From positions 889,849-953,848 of the forward strand of contig QANY01013727.1 of assembly GCA_003255025.1 (NCBI GenBank): a stretch of DNA of 64,000 bases. The letters run 5' to 3'. The DNA comes from Datisca glomerata (taxonomy: Eukaryota > Streptophyta > Magnoliopsida > Cucurbitales > Datiscaceae). This document shows positions 21,621-33,167 of the stretch, piece after piece. The first letter of the stretch is position 1, and each line of letters opens with the position of its first letter. Under the pieces are notes generated by a model. The model was not told where the DNA came from. It searched no databases and was given only the letters and a program-made list of their open reading frames with translations. The position numbers and the translations under genes are program-made.

Positions 21621-23550
21621 GGCCCCCTCGAACTGATACTGAATGAATAGGAAGCATCAGTTTGCACCTACGAGTTGAAAGTAAAAAAGGCAATGCTTTG
21701 GTAAATATGTCAGCTAATTGATCATAGGAACTGATGTTGCTACCTACCAAGTCCTTTTGTGTTACATTTTCTCAAATGGTAGCCAATCTCAATGTGTTTC
21801 GTTCTAGCATGAAACATTGGATTCGTTGCAAGAGAAATGGCTGAGATGCTGTCACACCATAGCTGAGGATGAGATGTTAAAGGTATTTGCAAGTCCTTAA
21901 GGAGTTGCCTTATCAAAGAGATTTATGTAGGATTGTTAGGTAGGCTTCTAAATTCAGGTTTAGTTGTTGATCTAGCTACTGTTGATTTCTTTTTGGCTGA
22001 CCATGAGATAGAGTTGTTACCAAGAAATATAACGTAACCTGATGTTGATCTTCTATCACTTGAAGTACCTGCCCAGACTACATCTGTGAAAGCATTGATG
22101 CATAAATTGCCTTTCTGAAATTGAATGCCATAATCTGAAGTTCCCTTAAAGTACCTAAGGATTCGTTTGACAGCTACACGATGAAGATTATTTGGGTTGT
22201 GCATGAACTGACACACCTTGTTGACAACAAAGATGATGTCAGGTCTTGTAAAGGTCAAGTATTGAAGACCTCCAACAAGTATTCTACAAGAGGTTGGATC
22301 ACTGAGAGTAGTTGTTGTTTTGTCATATAGATTGGTCTTGGTAGATATAGGTGTTTTACAAGGTTCTACATTGGTGAGACCTTCTTTTTCCAGTAAGTTC
22401 AGAATGTACTTTTATTGGTGAACAAAAATCCCTTTAGCATTTTGTTGCACCTGCAACCCAAGGAAAATTTTGAAAGATCCAAGATCTGTTATCTCAAATT
22501 CAGTGTTAAAGTTTTTAATAAGATCTTTAATGATATTACTATTTGTGCCAGTAATGATTATATCATCCACATAGAGTAATAAATAGACAACTGAGGTGCC
22601 AGACTTGTATATAAACAAAGAGGCATCAATAGTGGATGCAATAAAGTCTAGACCACAAAGATAAGATGTAAATCTCTCAAACCACTGTAGGATCCTGTTT
22701 GAGACCATACAATGATTTATGCAGTCTACAAACATAATTAGGATGCTCATAATCAAAAAATCATTTTGGTTGGCTCATATAGACTTCTTCCTGCAAGTGG
22801 CCATGGAGAAATGCATTATTTACATCTAATTGATGTAAAGGCCAAGAGAACTGAACAGCAAGGGATAGTAGAGTTATTACATTTGTAGCTTTGAAAAAAG
22901 GGCTAAATGTCTCGGCAAAATCTATCCTTAGTTACTGGTGAAAACCCTTAGCAACCAACCTAGCTTTATATCTAGCTATTGTGCCAACAGCATTATGTTT
23001 TGACCTATAAATCCATTTGCAACCAACCAAGTTTTTACTAGGAGGAAGATGAGTAACAGACCAAGTACCTTATTTTTTAAGAGAATTAAACTCTTCTACC
23101 ATGGCATACCTCCAAGCTTGAGATTTGGAAGCCTGAGTGTAAGAGTAGGTTTTGTTTCAATTTGCTCATAAGGGATAAGTTCTGATGATGCAAGATAATC
23201 TCTCTTTTTACTAATCCCTGATTTGGATCTAGTCTGTATAGAGTGATTGTTCCTAGTAGGATTGATGTTACAAGCACTGGGTAGCAGATTCTACTAAATC
23301 AGATCTAGCAACACTATGGTGTTCAGTAGATATATGTGGAAGATCAATGCTTATAGATGATATAGGAATCGTGTTATTAGGTAAGACAATATGTGTATCA
23401 CTTGGAAAGTCTCTAGGTAAGATATGTGACTCAGTAGAAGTGGTAGAAATAGAAGAATTATAGGAATTGAAAAGGGGTAAAAGAGATAAAGAAATATCAG
23501 AATTAGGTATATGAGCAACATGTGTTATGATTGCTTTAGACTTAGATATT
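21621..23550 (-). pseudogene. Copia-2 linker, reverse transcriptase and RNase H remnants
   Basis: Read downward from 23550: linker (SKSKAIITHVAHIPNS), RT entry near 23080 ([34 protein letters not shown]), then after frame breaks YLLLYVDDIIITGTN at about 22587-22545 with the catalytic Asp pair, FLGLQVQ, the connection block TFTRPDIIFVVNKVCQ at 22255-22205, and RNase H with SGYVIFLGNNSISWSAKKKS. The tail has YDQLADIFTKALP near 21725-21690 and ends in RGG encoded by the polypurine tract. At least five frame changes or stops. Confidence 0.85.
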
Positions 23551-23841
23551 GCAAAAAGAAAAATAGTCTTCTTCTTTTTTTTCGAGGCGACGACGGATTA
23601 CATGGAATTTTAAAAAAATATAACTTTTGCAAAAAAATAAATTACATAAAATCTTATGCCTCAATTGCGGCATACATCAATTCTAAAATTGAAATATAAT
23701 ACGCCTTTAGCCAATAGATCAGGATCTATTTATAAAACACATTCAAAACTATTTTGAATCTACCATACAAAAATATGTCAATATCACAACACCCAACGAT
23801 ACATATGTTTAAACACAGAATACGCATAATCAAGAAATCAA

Positions 23842-23855
23842 GGCTTTGATACCAA
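23842..23855 (-). other. Primer-binding site of Copia-3a (initiator Met tRNA type)
   Basis: TTGGTATCAAAGCC on the minus strand, two bases after the LTR end, is one base from TGGTATCAGAGC, the complement of the plant initiator Met tRNA 3' end used by most plant copia elements. It proves that this LTR is a 5' LTR. Confidence 0.8.
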
Positions 23856-25584
23856 TCGTTGGATCGAGTTTTAAAATTTGAGAAAAATCATTGAATCACG
23901 AATGGTTCGTTGACGGAATATCAAATTTTTTTACATCAACCAATTTAATCATATTAAATATTAAAATCATACATTCGATTATGCATATTAAGATAAACGT
24001 ATTCAAAAGAGGTCGAAATAAGTTATGCATTTTTGTTCTATCGGAGACTTTCTGAATTGATGGAATCCTTATTGAATGCTTCACATTCTTCGATATTCAA
24101 ATCCAATAACTTTAATTAGTCTTCGCACCAACAATCACTTGTTGGATTCAGAAATATATCTCACAATTATGTCGTTGGAACTGAGTGTGAGCTCTCAAAA
24201 TAACTGAGGGAGAAAAATCAAAATTTTCTCTTCTTCTGGTGATTTCGGCGGCAATTAGTAGAAGGGGAAAGATAAACCTTTTTTCTACTCTATCTGAGGG
24301 TGTGTCACACATTGAGGTTTGGGTTTGTATCAAAATACAATTAGTGAGTCAACCCTAATGCCATCACCTAAATATATATATATTTGAAATTTTCACACAT
24401 ACACCCATATACGTGTAATTTCCAAAATTCATCCTCTTATTCTTTTTTATTGCCAAAAATTGTATATCTCCCTAGAGTCATGTTGTTTCCAAATTTATCA
24501 ATCCAAATTGATAAATTTAAATTCATCTCCATCAATTAATTAATTAATTTCTCTTATTTATTAATTATTTGATAATTAAAAAATAATAAATTAATCAATT
24601 TAAACATCAATAAATTGCTCTTCATGAATAAAGTGACAACACCCATCACATATGGGTTCAGGAAATACACCTTGACTCAAAACACGTTTTGGTCCAACTA
24701 ATGTTACTTCTTCTATTTTTGTCCTCATGAGCTACTCTTGACACTGAATTGTCCACATGAATAAAGCTATAGGATTCAAATACCAGATGAATTTATCTCT
24801 ATAAATTCCTGACATATTTAATCCTGACATCGTACGACACTATTGGTTCGATGCCAAATCAACTCTCGATTCATGTGCGCTACATTTTTTATTGGTGCAA
24901 ATAAACTCTTTTATTTCACGGTCCACAAAATATTTTAACATACTACCATTTCGTGAATATCAGTGACAAGAGCGGGATATAAAATTACCGTTTTATCCAT
25001 CTTGTTATTATTTCTTTAACTCATTTATTGATTGTGAATAATAAAGACATAATAGTGAATCGGCTCATACAATTCACAAGTCTCATTCAATGACTCATTT
25101 CATCGAATACTTGGTCAAGTTAATTTATTCATACACCCATTAATAAATCATAAGGTGATATTGTTGCTTTCACAATCTAACTATGAATTTTCATATTTGT
25201 CAATCACGCAACTCCAATATAGTTGAATTACGATCTCAACAGTCGATGTATCGTCCGGCAATTCGAACTCACTCTTTTGGCATATCAAAGACAGCAAGTA
25301 ACTAAGTCAGGCTTCGTATTCACCTTAGGATAAATGTAATAATAAAAATACCATTAAGGTGTAACAATTAGATTTAGAGCTAGATAAACGGTTTTGCTCT
25401 AAACTAATTTGTTGCTGGTCTGATCAACATGTTCCATAATATGCCTAGGTCAAACGTCAGAGTCTCCACTCACAAGCCCCAAGACTGGTATTCTTTGGTT
25501 TAACCTAACAGTCATAATCGGACTAGATTGTCCAATCGATCCTAAGATTGTGAATATCGTTCTGAACAATTTCAGAAAAGTTTG

Positions 25585-28180
25585 TGTAACTCCCCGATTC
25601 CCGGGTTAAACATGCTTGAAATTTCACAATTTAAAAATTCCCCAATTCAATTAAAACCCTAATTTGAGAAATTCTCCATATTAAAAACCCTAATTTTATC
25701 CTAATTTTAACGTTAAATAGCAGAAATATAAAATTTATTTTAAAATAATATTAATTCATTAAGCTGAAATAAATGATTCATTAAACTGTAATAAAGTGAA
25801 GCACGAAAATCCATATAACATGAAAGACTAAACATGAATATTCATAAATATTTAAAATAACTGAAGTCAATTGAAGTCATAATTAAACTTAGAAATCATA
25901 ATCATGCTTGTTATGGCAGTCCCTCACTCCTATTGCTCACCATCATCTGCAACACAATCATCTATGCGGGGTGAGTATTAAAAATACTCAGTAACTAAAT
26001 TCACATACTAATGAATTTCACATGACATAAATGTAAACATATAACTCATGCAAATTTAATTCACACGTTCACATGTCACATAAAATACTTGTAATAACAC
26101 ATCGATTTCATCATTAACATATAACTTGAACTTGTACCTTTACATGACAATACTTATACTTGCTTAATCATAACTCGACTAGACATAGCCCTCGATTAAC
26201 AACCTAACCAGAATTGTTTCACAACTTGAACTTGTAACATGAACGTGAACATGACAGATTGAGTGTCTTGAAACTTGATGTCACTTAAAGTTATCTGAAC
26301 CTCAAGGACACTAACATGAATATGGTGACACCCAACTGTATAATTTGATAACATAATGTGAACAATCTGGTTACTTGATAACCAAGGGACATGACTAAGT
26401 CTACTTCTTATTTACTTATCACTTTTTTTCTTGAATTAATATTCATATTTCACGTCATCACATATAAATGAGTAAACATATAACTTGTTCATGAACATAA
26501 AGAGTATGACTAATACATGTTTAACTTAATAATATAATCATACATAACATGGTAAATAATTTCATCATAATATGGAAAACAAATAAAACACTTGATCACA
26601 AAATTGAACATAAAGAAATAATTAAACAATTTTACATTATATATTCTACACTTATAACCCATGAACCGAATGATTATGTAAATCCACTTACTTGGATTCT
26701 CTATGAATTAAATTCAGCAACTAAGACCTGAAATCCAAGGATCCTAGATCACAATAAATTCATATAATATCTACAATATTTAATTAACTAAGCGAGATTG
26801 GGAACAGGTGGAAACCACATCGGGTGAAAATTATCAAATGGTTTAAAATGGTTCAACAATGTTCGGGTGGTCTGAATTTGTTCGGTTCTGCTGTTTTGGG
26901 CTGGTTCGGCTTAGTCGAGTTGAACTGGTCTAGTCCGACCGAGTCGGTTCAGTCTAGTCTGGTCTGACTGAACTGGTTCGGTCTGGTCTGGTCTGAATAA
27001 ACTTGTTCTGTTCAGGTGAACCGGTTCAAAAGAAGGGGAAAATAGAAAAACGAGACGAAGAAGAGGGAGAAAGAGAGACAACAGGGGGGACAAAAGAGAG
27101 AGAGAAATAGAACACAGAGGGGGAGGGAGACGAAGAAGAGGGAGAGAGACAGAATAGAGAGGGGGGCGAAAGAGAGAGAGAGACAGAACAGAGAGATGGA
27201 GATGAAGGAGAGAGAGACTTAATAGAGAGGGGGAAGGAGATGAAGAAGAGGGAGAGAGAGAGAGACAGAATAGAGAGGGGTAGAGAAAGATAGAACAGAG
27301 AGGGGAAGACGAAGGAGAGAGAGACAGAACAGAAAAGGGAAAGACGAAGGAGAGAGAGACAGAACAGAGAGGGGAAGAAAAAGGAAAGAGACAGACAGAA
27401 TAGAGGGGGGGAGACGAAGGAGAGAGAGACAGAATAGAGAGGGGGAAGGAGACGAAGAAGAGGGAGAGAGAGAGAACATAAATGGGGAGAGAGAGAGAGA
27501 ACAGAGAGGAGAAGATGAAGGAGAGAGAGAAACAGAACAGAGAGGGGGAGAGAGAGATAGAGACAGAATAGAGAGGGGGAAAGACAGAGAGAGACAAAAC
27601 ATAGAGAAAAGAAAAGAGAACATGAAAATTACCCAATTGAAACTTACATGTGGCGATATTATGACGATGCCAAAAGAATGTAAATTGCTGGAAATGAAGA
27701 ACCAAAATTTCAGAGAGAGAAAAGAGGAAACGAGAAAGAAAATAGGAGAAAGAAAATAAAGGAAACAAGAAATTGTTTACCAAAGATCAATGTTAGAGGA
27801 CTGCCCAAGTTGAAACGAAGAAGAAGTTGAAGAATAGAGAGGCTTCGATGGGGAAGAAAAACTATAAAAATAGAGAGGAAAGCAGTTGCAGGGGAGGATT
27901 CATGAAGAAGAAAGTGGCGAAGAAGAGGGATTTAAAGCTTAGATTAGATGAGAGTTACACACTAAGGAAATGATTATGTTTTCCTGCAAAAATGGAGGAA
28001 TGAGGGGGAGTTACATGGGTAAGCTAGAGATAACAGCAAGGAGAGATTTGGGGAAGATGAAGGAGAGAGAACACGTGTTAGGAAAACAAATTAGGTTGGC
28101 TCAATGTGTATGTGAGTGCATATGTGTGAGTGAGGGTTTGAATTACAAAAATAACCCTTATAAACTGCATGGGTATTACA
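25585..28180 (+). mobile_element. Gypsy-type solo LTR, about 2.6 kb, inserted in the Copia-3a LTR
   Basis: Begins TGTAACTCCCCG and ends GGGTATTACA, the short inverted ends TGTAAC.CCC/GGG.ATTACA common in long LTRs of the Tekay/Del chromovirus group. Flanking 5-mers are GTTTG (25580-25584) and GCTTG (28181-28185), a 4/5 target duplication. The disrupted Copia-3 LTR reads continuously across the site when compared with 33355-33375. A GGGGTGAGTATT...AATACTCAGTAA phrase near 25969-25996 is typical of these LTRs. No internal domain or second LTR, so it is a solo LTR. Lineage is inference. Confidence 0.75.
27040..27625. repeat. Purine-rich (GA/GGGGA) minisatellite inside the solo LTR
   Basis: About 580 bases almost purely of A and G on the plus strand, built from variants of ACAGAGAGGGGAAGACGAAG and GAGAGAGAGACAGAATAGAG in 30-40 base units. 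The complementary strand is pyrimidine-rich and gives long open frames coding for Ser/Leu/Pro repeats; these are composition artefacts, not proteins. Confidence 0.9.
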
Positions 28181-28374
28181 GCTTGTCTGGAAGACCCCTC
28201 TGCTTTACTCTTCTTACGTTGATGATAGTTTCAAGACTTAAGTAAATTGTAAACACACTTTAATTAATAGAAAAAATTTCATTCATTCATTAAATTCAGT
28301 AATACAAAATGGTTGAGATAACTTAATACTAATAAATTGTTATTACACCGTACTTTATGGACATAATTCCAACA

Positions 28375-28850
28375 CTTAGGACAAATGGGGGAGGTGAATT
28401 TAATAACAAAAACATGTCTCTTTATCTTGATTCTAAAGGAATTCAACATGAAATGTCATGCCCCTGCACCCCTGAACAAACTGGGGTGGCTGAACGCAAG
28501 CACAAACATATTTTAGAAACAACTCTTAGTTTAATGATTCATGCTTCTATGCCTATGCACTTTTGGTACCATGCTTTCTGTGCTGTTGTGTTTCTTATCA
28601 ATCGTATGCCAACTCCTAATTTACAAAACAAATCTCCTTTTGAATGTTTGTTTGGAAAATTACCAGATTACTCCATCTTAAAGGTGTTTGGATGTGCATG
28701 TGATCCATTGCTAAAACATTACAATTCATACAAATTGCAACCTAAATAATCTCAACATATTTTCTTAGGTTATGTTCCTCAATCTAAGGGCTACATTTGT
28801 TATAATCTTTCATCTAATAACACTATCACTACTAGCCATGTTATTTTTTA
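28375..28850 (+). pseudogene. Copia-2 integrase middle and C-terminus, inverted
   Basis: Open frame from LRTNGGGEFNNK through SCPCTPEQTGVAERKHKHIL, FLINRMPTPNLQNKSPFE, ILKVFGCACDPL and, after one stop at 28746-28748, QHIFLGYVPQSKGYICYN to TSHVIF. It lies between the outer end of the Copia-3a LTR (28374) and the Copia-3a body (28851). It supplies what Copia-2 lacks between KSEVFT (near 34830) and FAISKSKA (near 23550). Its strand is opposite to Copia-2, as predicted by an inversion with ends near 23.55 and 28.85 kb. It contains the D-E motif Glu in GVAERKH-type context and is otherwise dead. Confidence 0.8.
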
Positions 28851-29269
28851 GTGGTGAGGTAGGACCGTTCTTAAAGGACTACTAGTTCGTGGCAACCTTT
28901 AAAGTCAATGCGTTGGCTAAAAATCTAGACAGAAGCACATTAGAATCCCTCATGGAGGCTAGTCAATGGGGCTAAGGTGACCAAAACCATTGTTGATTGG
29001 TTAAGCTAGATGTAGTGACATATTGAGAAGTGTTAACCAAACATGAGGAGTCTCAATGCGATGGGAGGTAACTTGGACATTGGCCTTAGACAGGACAAGC
29101 TTTTGTTGTTGATCATACATCATGGAAGAAATATTTTTTATTGAATTTTTAAATATTTAAGTATTTGCATCATGCATCATACTTTCCTAAATGATTGAGC
29201 ATTTATTGACACCGTTTCATTCATTCTATTCAGTAATCATTTCGCTATACCCACTCTCAAATATCTTAA

Positions 29270-30040
29270 ATGCGAACAAACTTACTAGTGAAAATTAAGT
29301 GGATTAAAAACGTAATCTTGATATCGTACTGACAGTAGAAAAGCACAAGTTCGTGCTCATTACCCCTTGTCCTCTTAAGACTATTGTTGAACCGACTCAA
29401 GAGGAAAATGATGCTTATGCTTCCTGACTGCGTTCTAATGAGATCGTCATGTGTTACATCTTGGCTTCTGTTAGCAATGTGTTGCAACAACAACATTAGC
29501 ATATGGAAACTGGCACTGATATAATGTTGAATATCACCGAAATATTTGCAGATTAGGGTCGTCAAGCCAAACAGGCTGTTGTGAAAAGCTTCATGAATTG
29601 TAAGATGAAACCCGGAGCTCCTGTTAGAGAACATCTGATGCTGATCATTAGTTATCTAAATGAGATGAAGATCATGGGTGCAGGGGTAGATGGCATGACA
29701 CAAGTTGATATGATCATTGAGACTCTACCTGACACTTTTGAGAACTTCAAACTTAATTATTTAATGAATAAGTTGAGCTACTCACATCCTGAGCTGATGA
29801 AGGAACTGCAAGCTGTTGAGACTCTATTTCTAAAGGGCAAGAGGAAGACTGGAAATGCAAACTTTACTAAAATCAAGCTTTCCACCTCTGGCGCCTAAAA
29901 GAAACATAGGAAAGGTCTGAAGAAGGCTAAGAAACAGAATTCAAAAGCTGCGAAGGTAAGGGCTCTACAAAAGTGAACAAGTCAAAAGACAAATGTCATC
30001 ATTATGGAGTCGCTGGCCATTGAAAACACAACTGCCCAAC
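29270..30040 (+). pseudogene. Copia-3a gag with zinc-knuckle remnant
   Basis: Gag (UBN2-type) is readable from NANKLTSENx-like sequence at 29270, with stops at about 29425, 29497 and 29554. The best open part is 29581-29898: HLMLIISYLNEMKIMGAG, then IETLPDTFENFKLNY. A nucleocapsid knuckle follows near 29988: K-C-H-H-Y-G-V-A-G-H, where the second Cys is Tyr and the next codon, normally Trp, is TGA (30021-30023). Confidence 0.8.
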
Positions 30041-30074
30041 TATCTCAAGGAGTTGAGATCTAAAGGTATAGCAC

Positions 30075-31490
30075 TTGTTACGAAGGCTTGTTATGTGGCT
30101 GACGCTACTTTTTCATGGATTGTAGACTCTACAGTCACTAACCATATATGTTGTTCCCTGCAAGGGTTCATGAAAATCAGAAGGCTTCACGAGGGCGGGT
30201 TCAGCTTCCGTTGGGGGAAATGAAGCACTAGTATCAGCCGTATCTATGAGAACTATTAAATTTTCATTTGATAATAGTTTTATAATTTTACGTGATGTTT
30301 ATTATATTCCAATTTTTGGGAAGAACCTTATTTCAGTAGCTAGTTTAATTAAGCAATGATTCAATTTGAATTTCGTTGATAAAGATATTGGTATGTTTAA
30401 AAATGACTGCTTAATTACTACTACAAATTTGATAAATAAATTGTTTTACGTAAAACTAATAGATTAATGATATATGACACTGAAGTAATTATTGATTTAC
30501 AAAGGGATAGTAAAAGGTTGAAGTCTGACTCAACCGATCGAACCAATTTATAGATAGGCTTAAAAGACTTACAAAGGATGGTCCATTGTAAACTTTAAGT
30601 GTGGGATCACTACGCAGATGTGAATCTTGTATAGAAGGCAAAATGACCAAAAGACATTTTTCAGCGAAGAGTGAAAGATTCACTCAATGCCTCAAACTCA
30701 TACATAATGATGTATGTGGGCCATTGAATATCCATGCAAGAGGAGGTAATGAATACTTTGTAACCTTCATTGACGACTACTCACATTTTGGACATGTTTA
30801 TCTAATGCACCAAAAGTCTGAAACTTTTGAAAAGTTCAAAGAGTACAAGGCTATAATCGAAAACAATTAGAGAAACAAATCAAAACACTATGATCTGATC
30901 ATGGTGGAAAGTACTTACTAGGAGAGTTCGAAGACTTTATTAAGGAAGAATGTATTCTTTCTCAACTTTCTGGACCTGGCACTCCAGAACCCAATAGTGT
31001 GTCAAAAAGACGGAATCAAACTCTGATAGATATGGTTAGATCAATGATGAGTTATTCATCCCTCCCAAATTCATTCTCAGGATATGCCTTGGAAACAGCA
31101 GCATACATTCTAAACCAAGTTCTCTCGAAGGAGGTGCCTTGCGCACCATATGAAAGATGGAATGGATGAAAATCATCCATTAACCACTTTAAAATATGAG
31201 GGTGCCTAGCACATGTTCTGAAACAGAAGACATGCAAGTTGACTAGTCGATTAGAACTATGCATATTTATAGAATAGCCCAAAGGAATGAAGGGGTATGT
31301 CTTTTGTAGTCCGAATGACAAGAAAATAATCGTAAGTATGAATGCATATTTTCTTGAAGAAGATTATATAAGAAGTGTGAAGCTGAGAAGCACTCTTGTG
31401 CTAGATAAATTATTGAGTGGGAGGACACCGACTCCCCAATCAGGAACTGTTTCTGATTCAATAATGAAAGAACCACAAGTTGGGTGAGAG
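30075..31490 (+). pseudogene. Copia-3a protease, GAG-pre-integrase and integrase remnants
   Basis: Protease active-site region reads WIVDSTVTNHICCSLQGF (30116-30170), where the family has DSGATxH, so the DSG motif is lost. CESCIEGKMTKRHFS at 30616-30660 is the pre-integrase zinc block, followed by HNDVCGPLNIHARGG and VTFIDDYSHFGHVYLM of the integrase core at 30700-30810. After stops, [20 protein letters not shown] sequence and the C-terminal part to KLRSTLVLDKLLSG at 31380-31425 are recognisable. Confidence 0.8.
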
Positions 31491-31589
31491 CTTATGAAGC
31501 CTCGACGTAGTGGGACGGTTATGAGATAGCCTGACATGTACATGTCTTATGGTGATGCCTTAACAACAGTCTCAAATATAGATCATGAT

Positions 31590-33155
31590 GAAACTGACTC
31601 CTACTCACAGGCCATGGCCAGTCCTGAAATAAACCTATGGCAAGAAGCTATGAACGTTAAAAAATTTGATATACTCGAACAGAGTCTGAAAAGTTATAGA
31701 TCTTATTGAAGGGGTAAAACTTGTAGGGTGTAAATGGATCTATAAGAAAAAGAGAGGCCTAGATGGAAATGTGGAAACATTCAAAGCTAGACTAGTAGCT
31801 AAGGGCTATACCCAAAATGAAGGTATTGACTATGATGATACCTTCTCGCTGGTAGCCATGGTTAAATCCAATTGAATCCTCAAGTCCGTTGATGCTGCCC
31901 TCTATTATGAAATATGGCAGATGGATGTCAAGACACCTTTTCTGGATGATGATCTTGAAGAGCATATTTATATGGCTCAATCAGATGGCTTCATGGAGAA
32001 AGGCTAAGAGGATAAGGTTTGCGAACTGCTGAAGTCCATTTATGGACTTTTAAATAAGCATTAATGCCGTAGAATATTAGATTCGACAAAACTATTAAAA
32101 ATATTTGTTTTAAGTAGTTAATGGACGAACTCTGCGTGTATAAGCTGATACACGAGGGGAAAGTGGTTTTTCTACTCTTGTACGTAGATGATATTCTACT
32201 CATTGGGAATGATGTAGGAATGTCAAGATTTGGCTAGCAAATCAATTTGATATGAAGGGCCTTGGAGAAGCTGCAATTGTCTTAGGTATTCAGATTTTTC
32301 AGGATCATAAGAATAGACAATTGACAGTGTCTTAAGCATTTGATATTGATAAGGTGAATCGCTTTAGTATGCAAGACTCCAAGAAGGGATATCTTCCTTT
32401 CAGGCATGGAGTCAGCCTCTCCAAGAAGCAGTCTCTCAAGACTCCTCAAGAAAAGGAAGACATGAGAAAGATTTTATATGCCTCAACCGTAGGAAGTCTC
32501 ATGTATGCAATGCTTTGCACTAGGCCAGACATTTTCTATGGTGTGGGCGTGATGAGTCATTTCCAATCTGATCCTAAAATCGAGCATTGGAATGCCGTCA
32601 AGAATATCCTTAAATATCTTAGGAGAACAAGGAACTACATGCTTGAGTATTCAGGTACTGACCTGAATATGATGGAGTATACTGATTTTGATTTTCAAGC
32701 AGACAATGATTCTAGAAGGTCCACTTCAGGATCGATGTTCATCCTAAATGGTGGAGTAGTTATATGAAGAAGTATCAAGAAATCTTGCATTATTGATTCT
32801 ACCATGAAAGTTAAATATGTGGCTGCTTGTAAAACTGCTAAGAGGCTGTATGGCTTAGAAATTTCTTGAAGACTCAGTAAGTTATTCCAGAAGCTGACAA
32901 GCCCATAATACTTTATTGTGATAACAGTGGGGCTATAGCAAACTCGAAGGAACCAAGAAACCACAAAAGATCCAAACACATAGAGTGTAAGTATCACCTG
33001 CTAAGAGTTATTATTCAACATGGAGATGTTGTGGTTACACACATATCGACGATCAACAACCTGACAGATCCATTCACAAAGACTTTAATCAATAAAGTCT
33101 TTAATGGTCATCTGAAGGGCATGAGAATACGAGATTGTACACGTCTACTTTAGTC
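31590..33155 (+). pseudogene. Copia-3a reverse transcriptase and RNase H remnants
   Basis: [22 protein letters not shown] (31727-31785), [38 protein letters not shown], then VVFLLLYVDDILLIGND (32163-32215). Connection: SKRG-like block and STVGSLMYAMLCTRPDIFYG at 32487-32540. RNase H: FDFQADNDSRRSTSGSMF, a stop at 32765-32767 in place of Trp, LYCDNSGAIANSKEPRNH at 32903-32955 and LTDPFTKTL at 33061-33087. Several internal stops. Confidence 0.85.
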
Positions 33156-33167
33156 CAAGTGGGAGAT

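Larger units (their letters stand above)
23580..28374 (-). mobile_element. Copia-3a 5' LTR plus leader, inverted, itself interrupted
   Basis: Read downward from 28374, the sequence starts TGTTGGAATTATG and matches the Copia-3b LTR at 49682 onward to about 28186. It breaks at the solo LTR (25585-28180), resumes at 25584, and ends at 23857 with GATCCAACG, where the family end is TCCAACA. A primer-binding site and about 270 bases of leader follow, ending near 23580. The rest of the element runs in the opposite direction from 28851, so this piece is inverted relative to its own body. Confidence 0.85.

Noticed and set aside
26911..27783. 290-codon minus-strand open frame rich in Ser, Leu and Pro
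   Set aside because: It is the complement of a purine-only minisatellite; several frames are open at once and the composition explains it.
28375..28850. Integrase fragment as an independent copia insertion
   Set aside because: It supplies exactly the missing part of Copia-2 and sits at the Copia-3a insertion point, so inversion is simpler. An independent insertion is not formally excluded.
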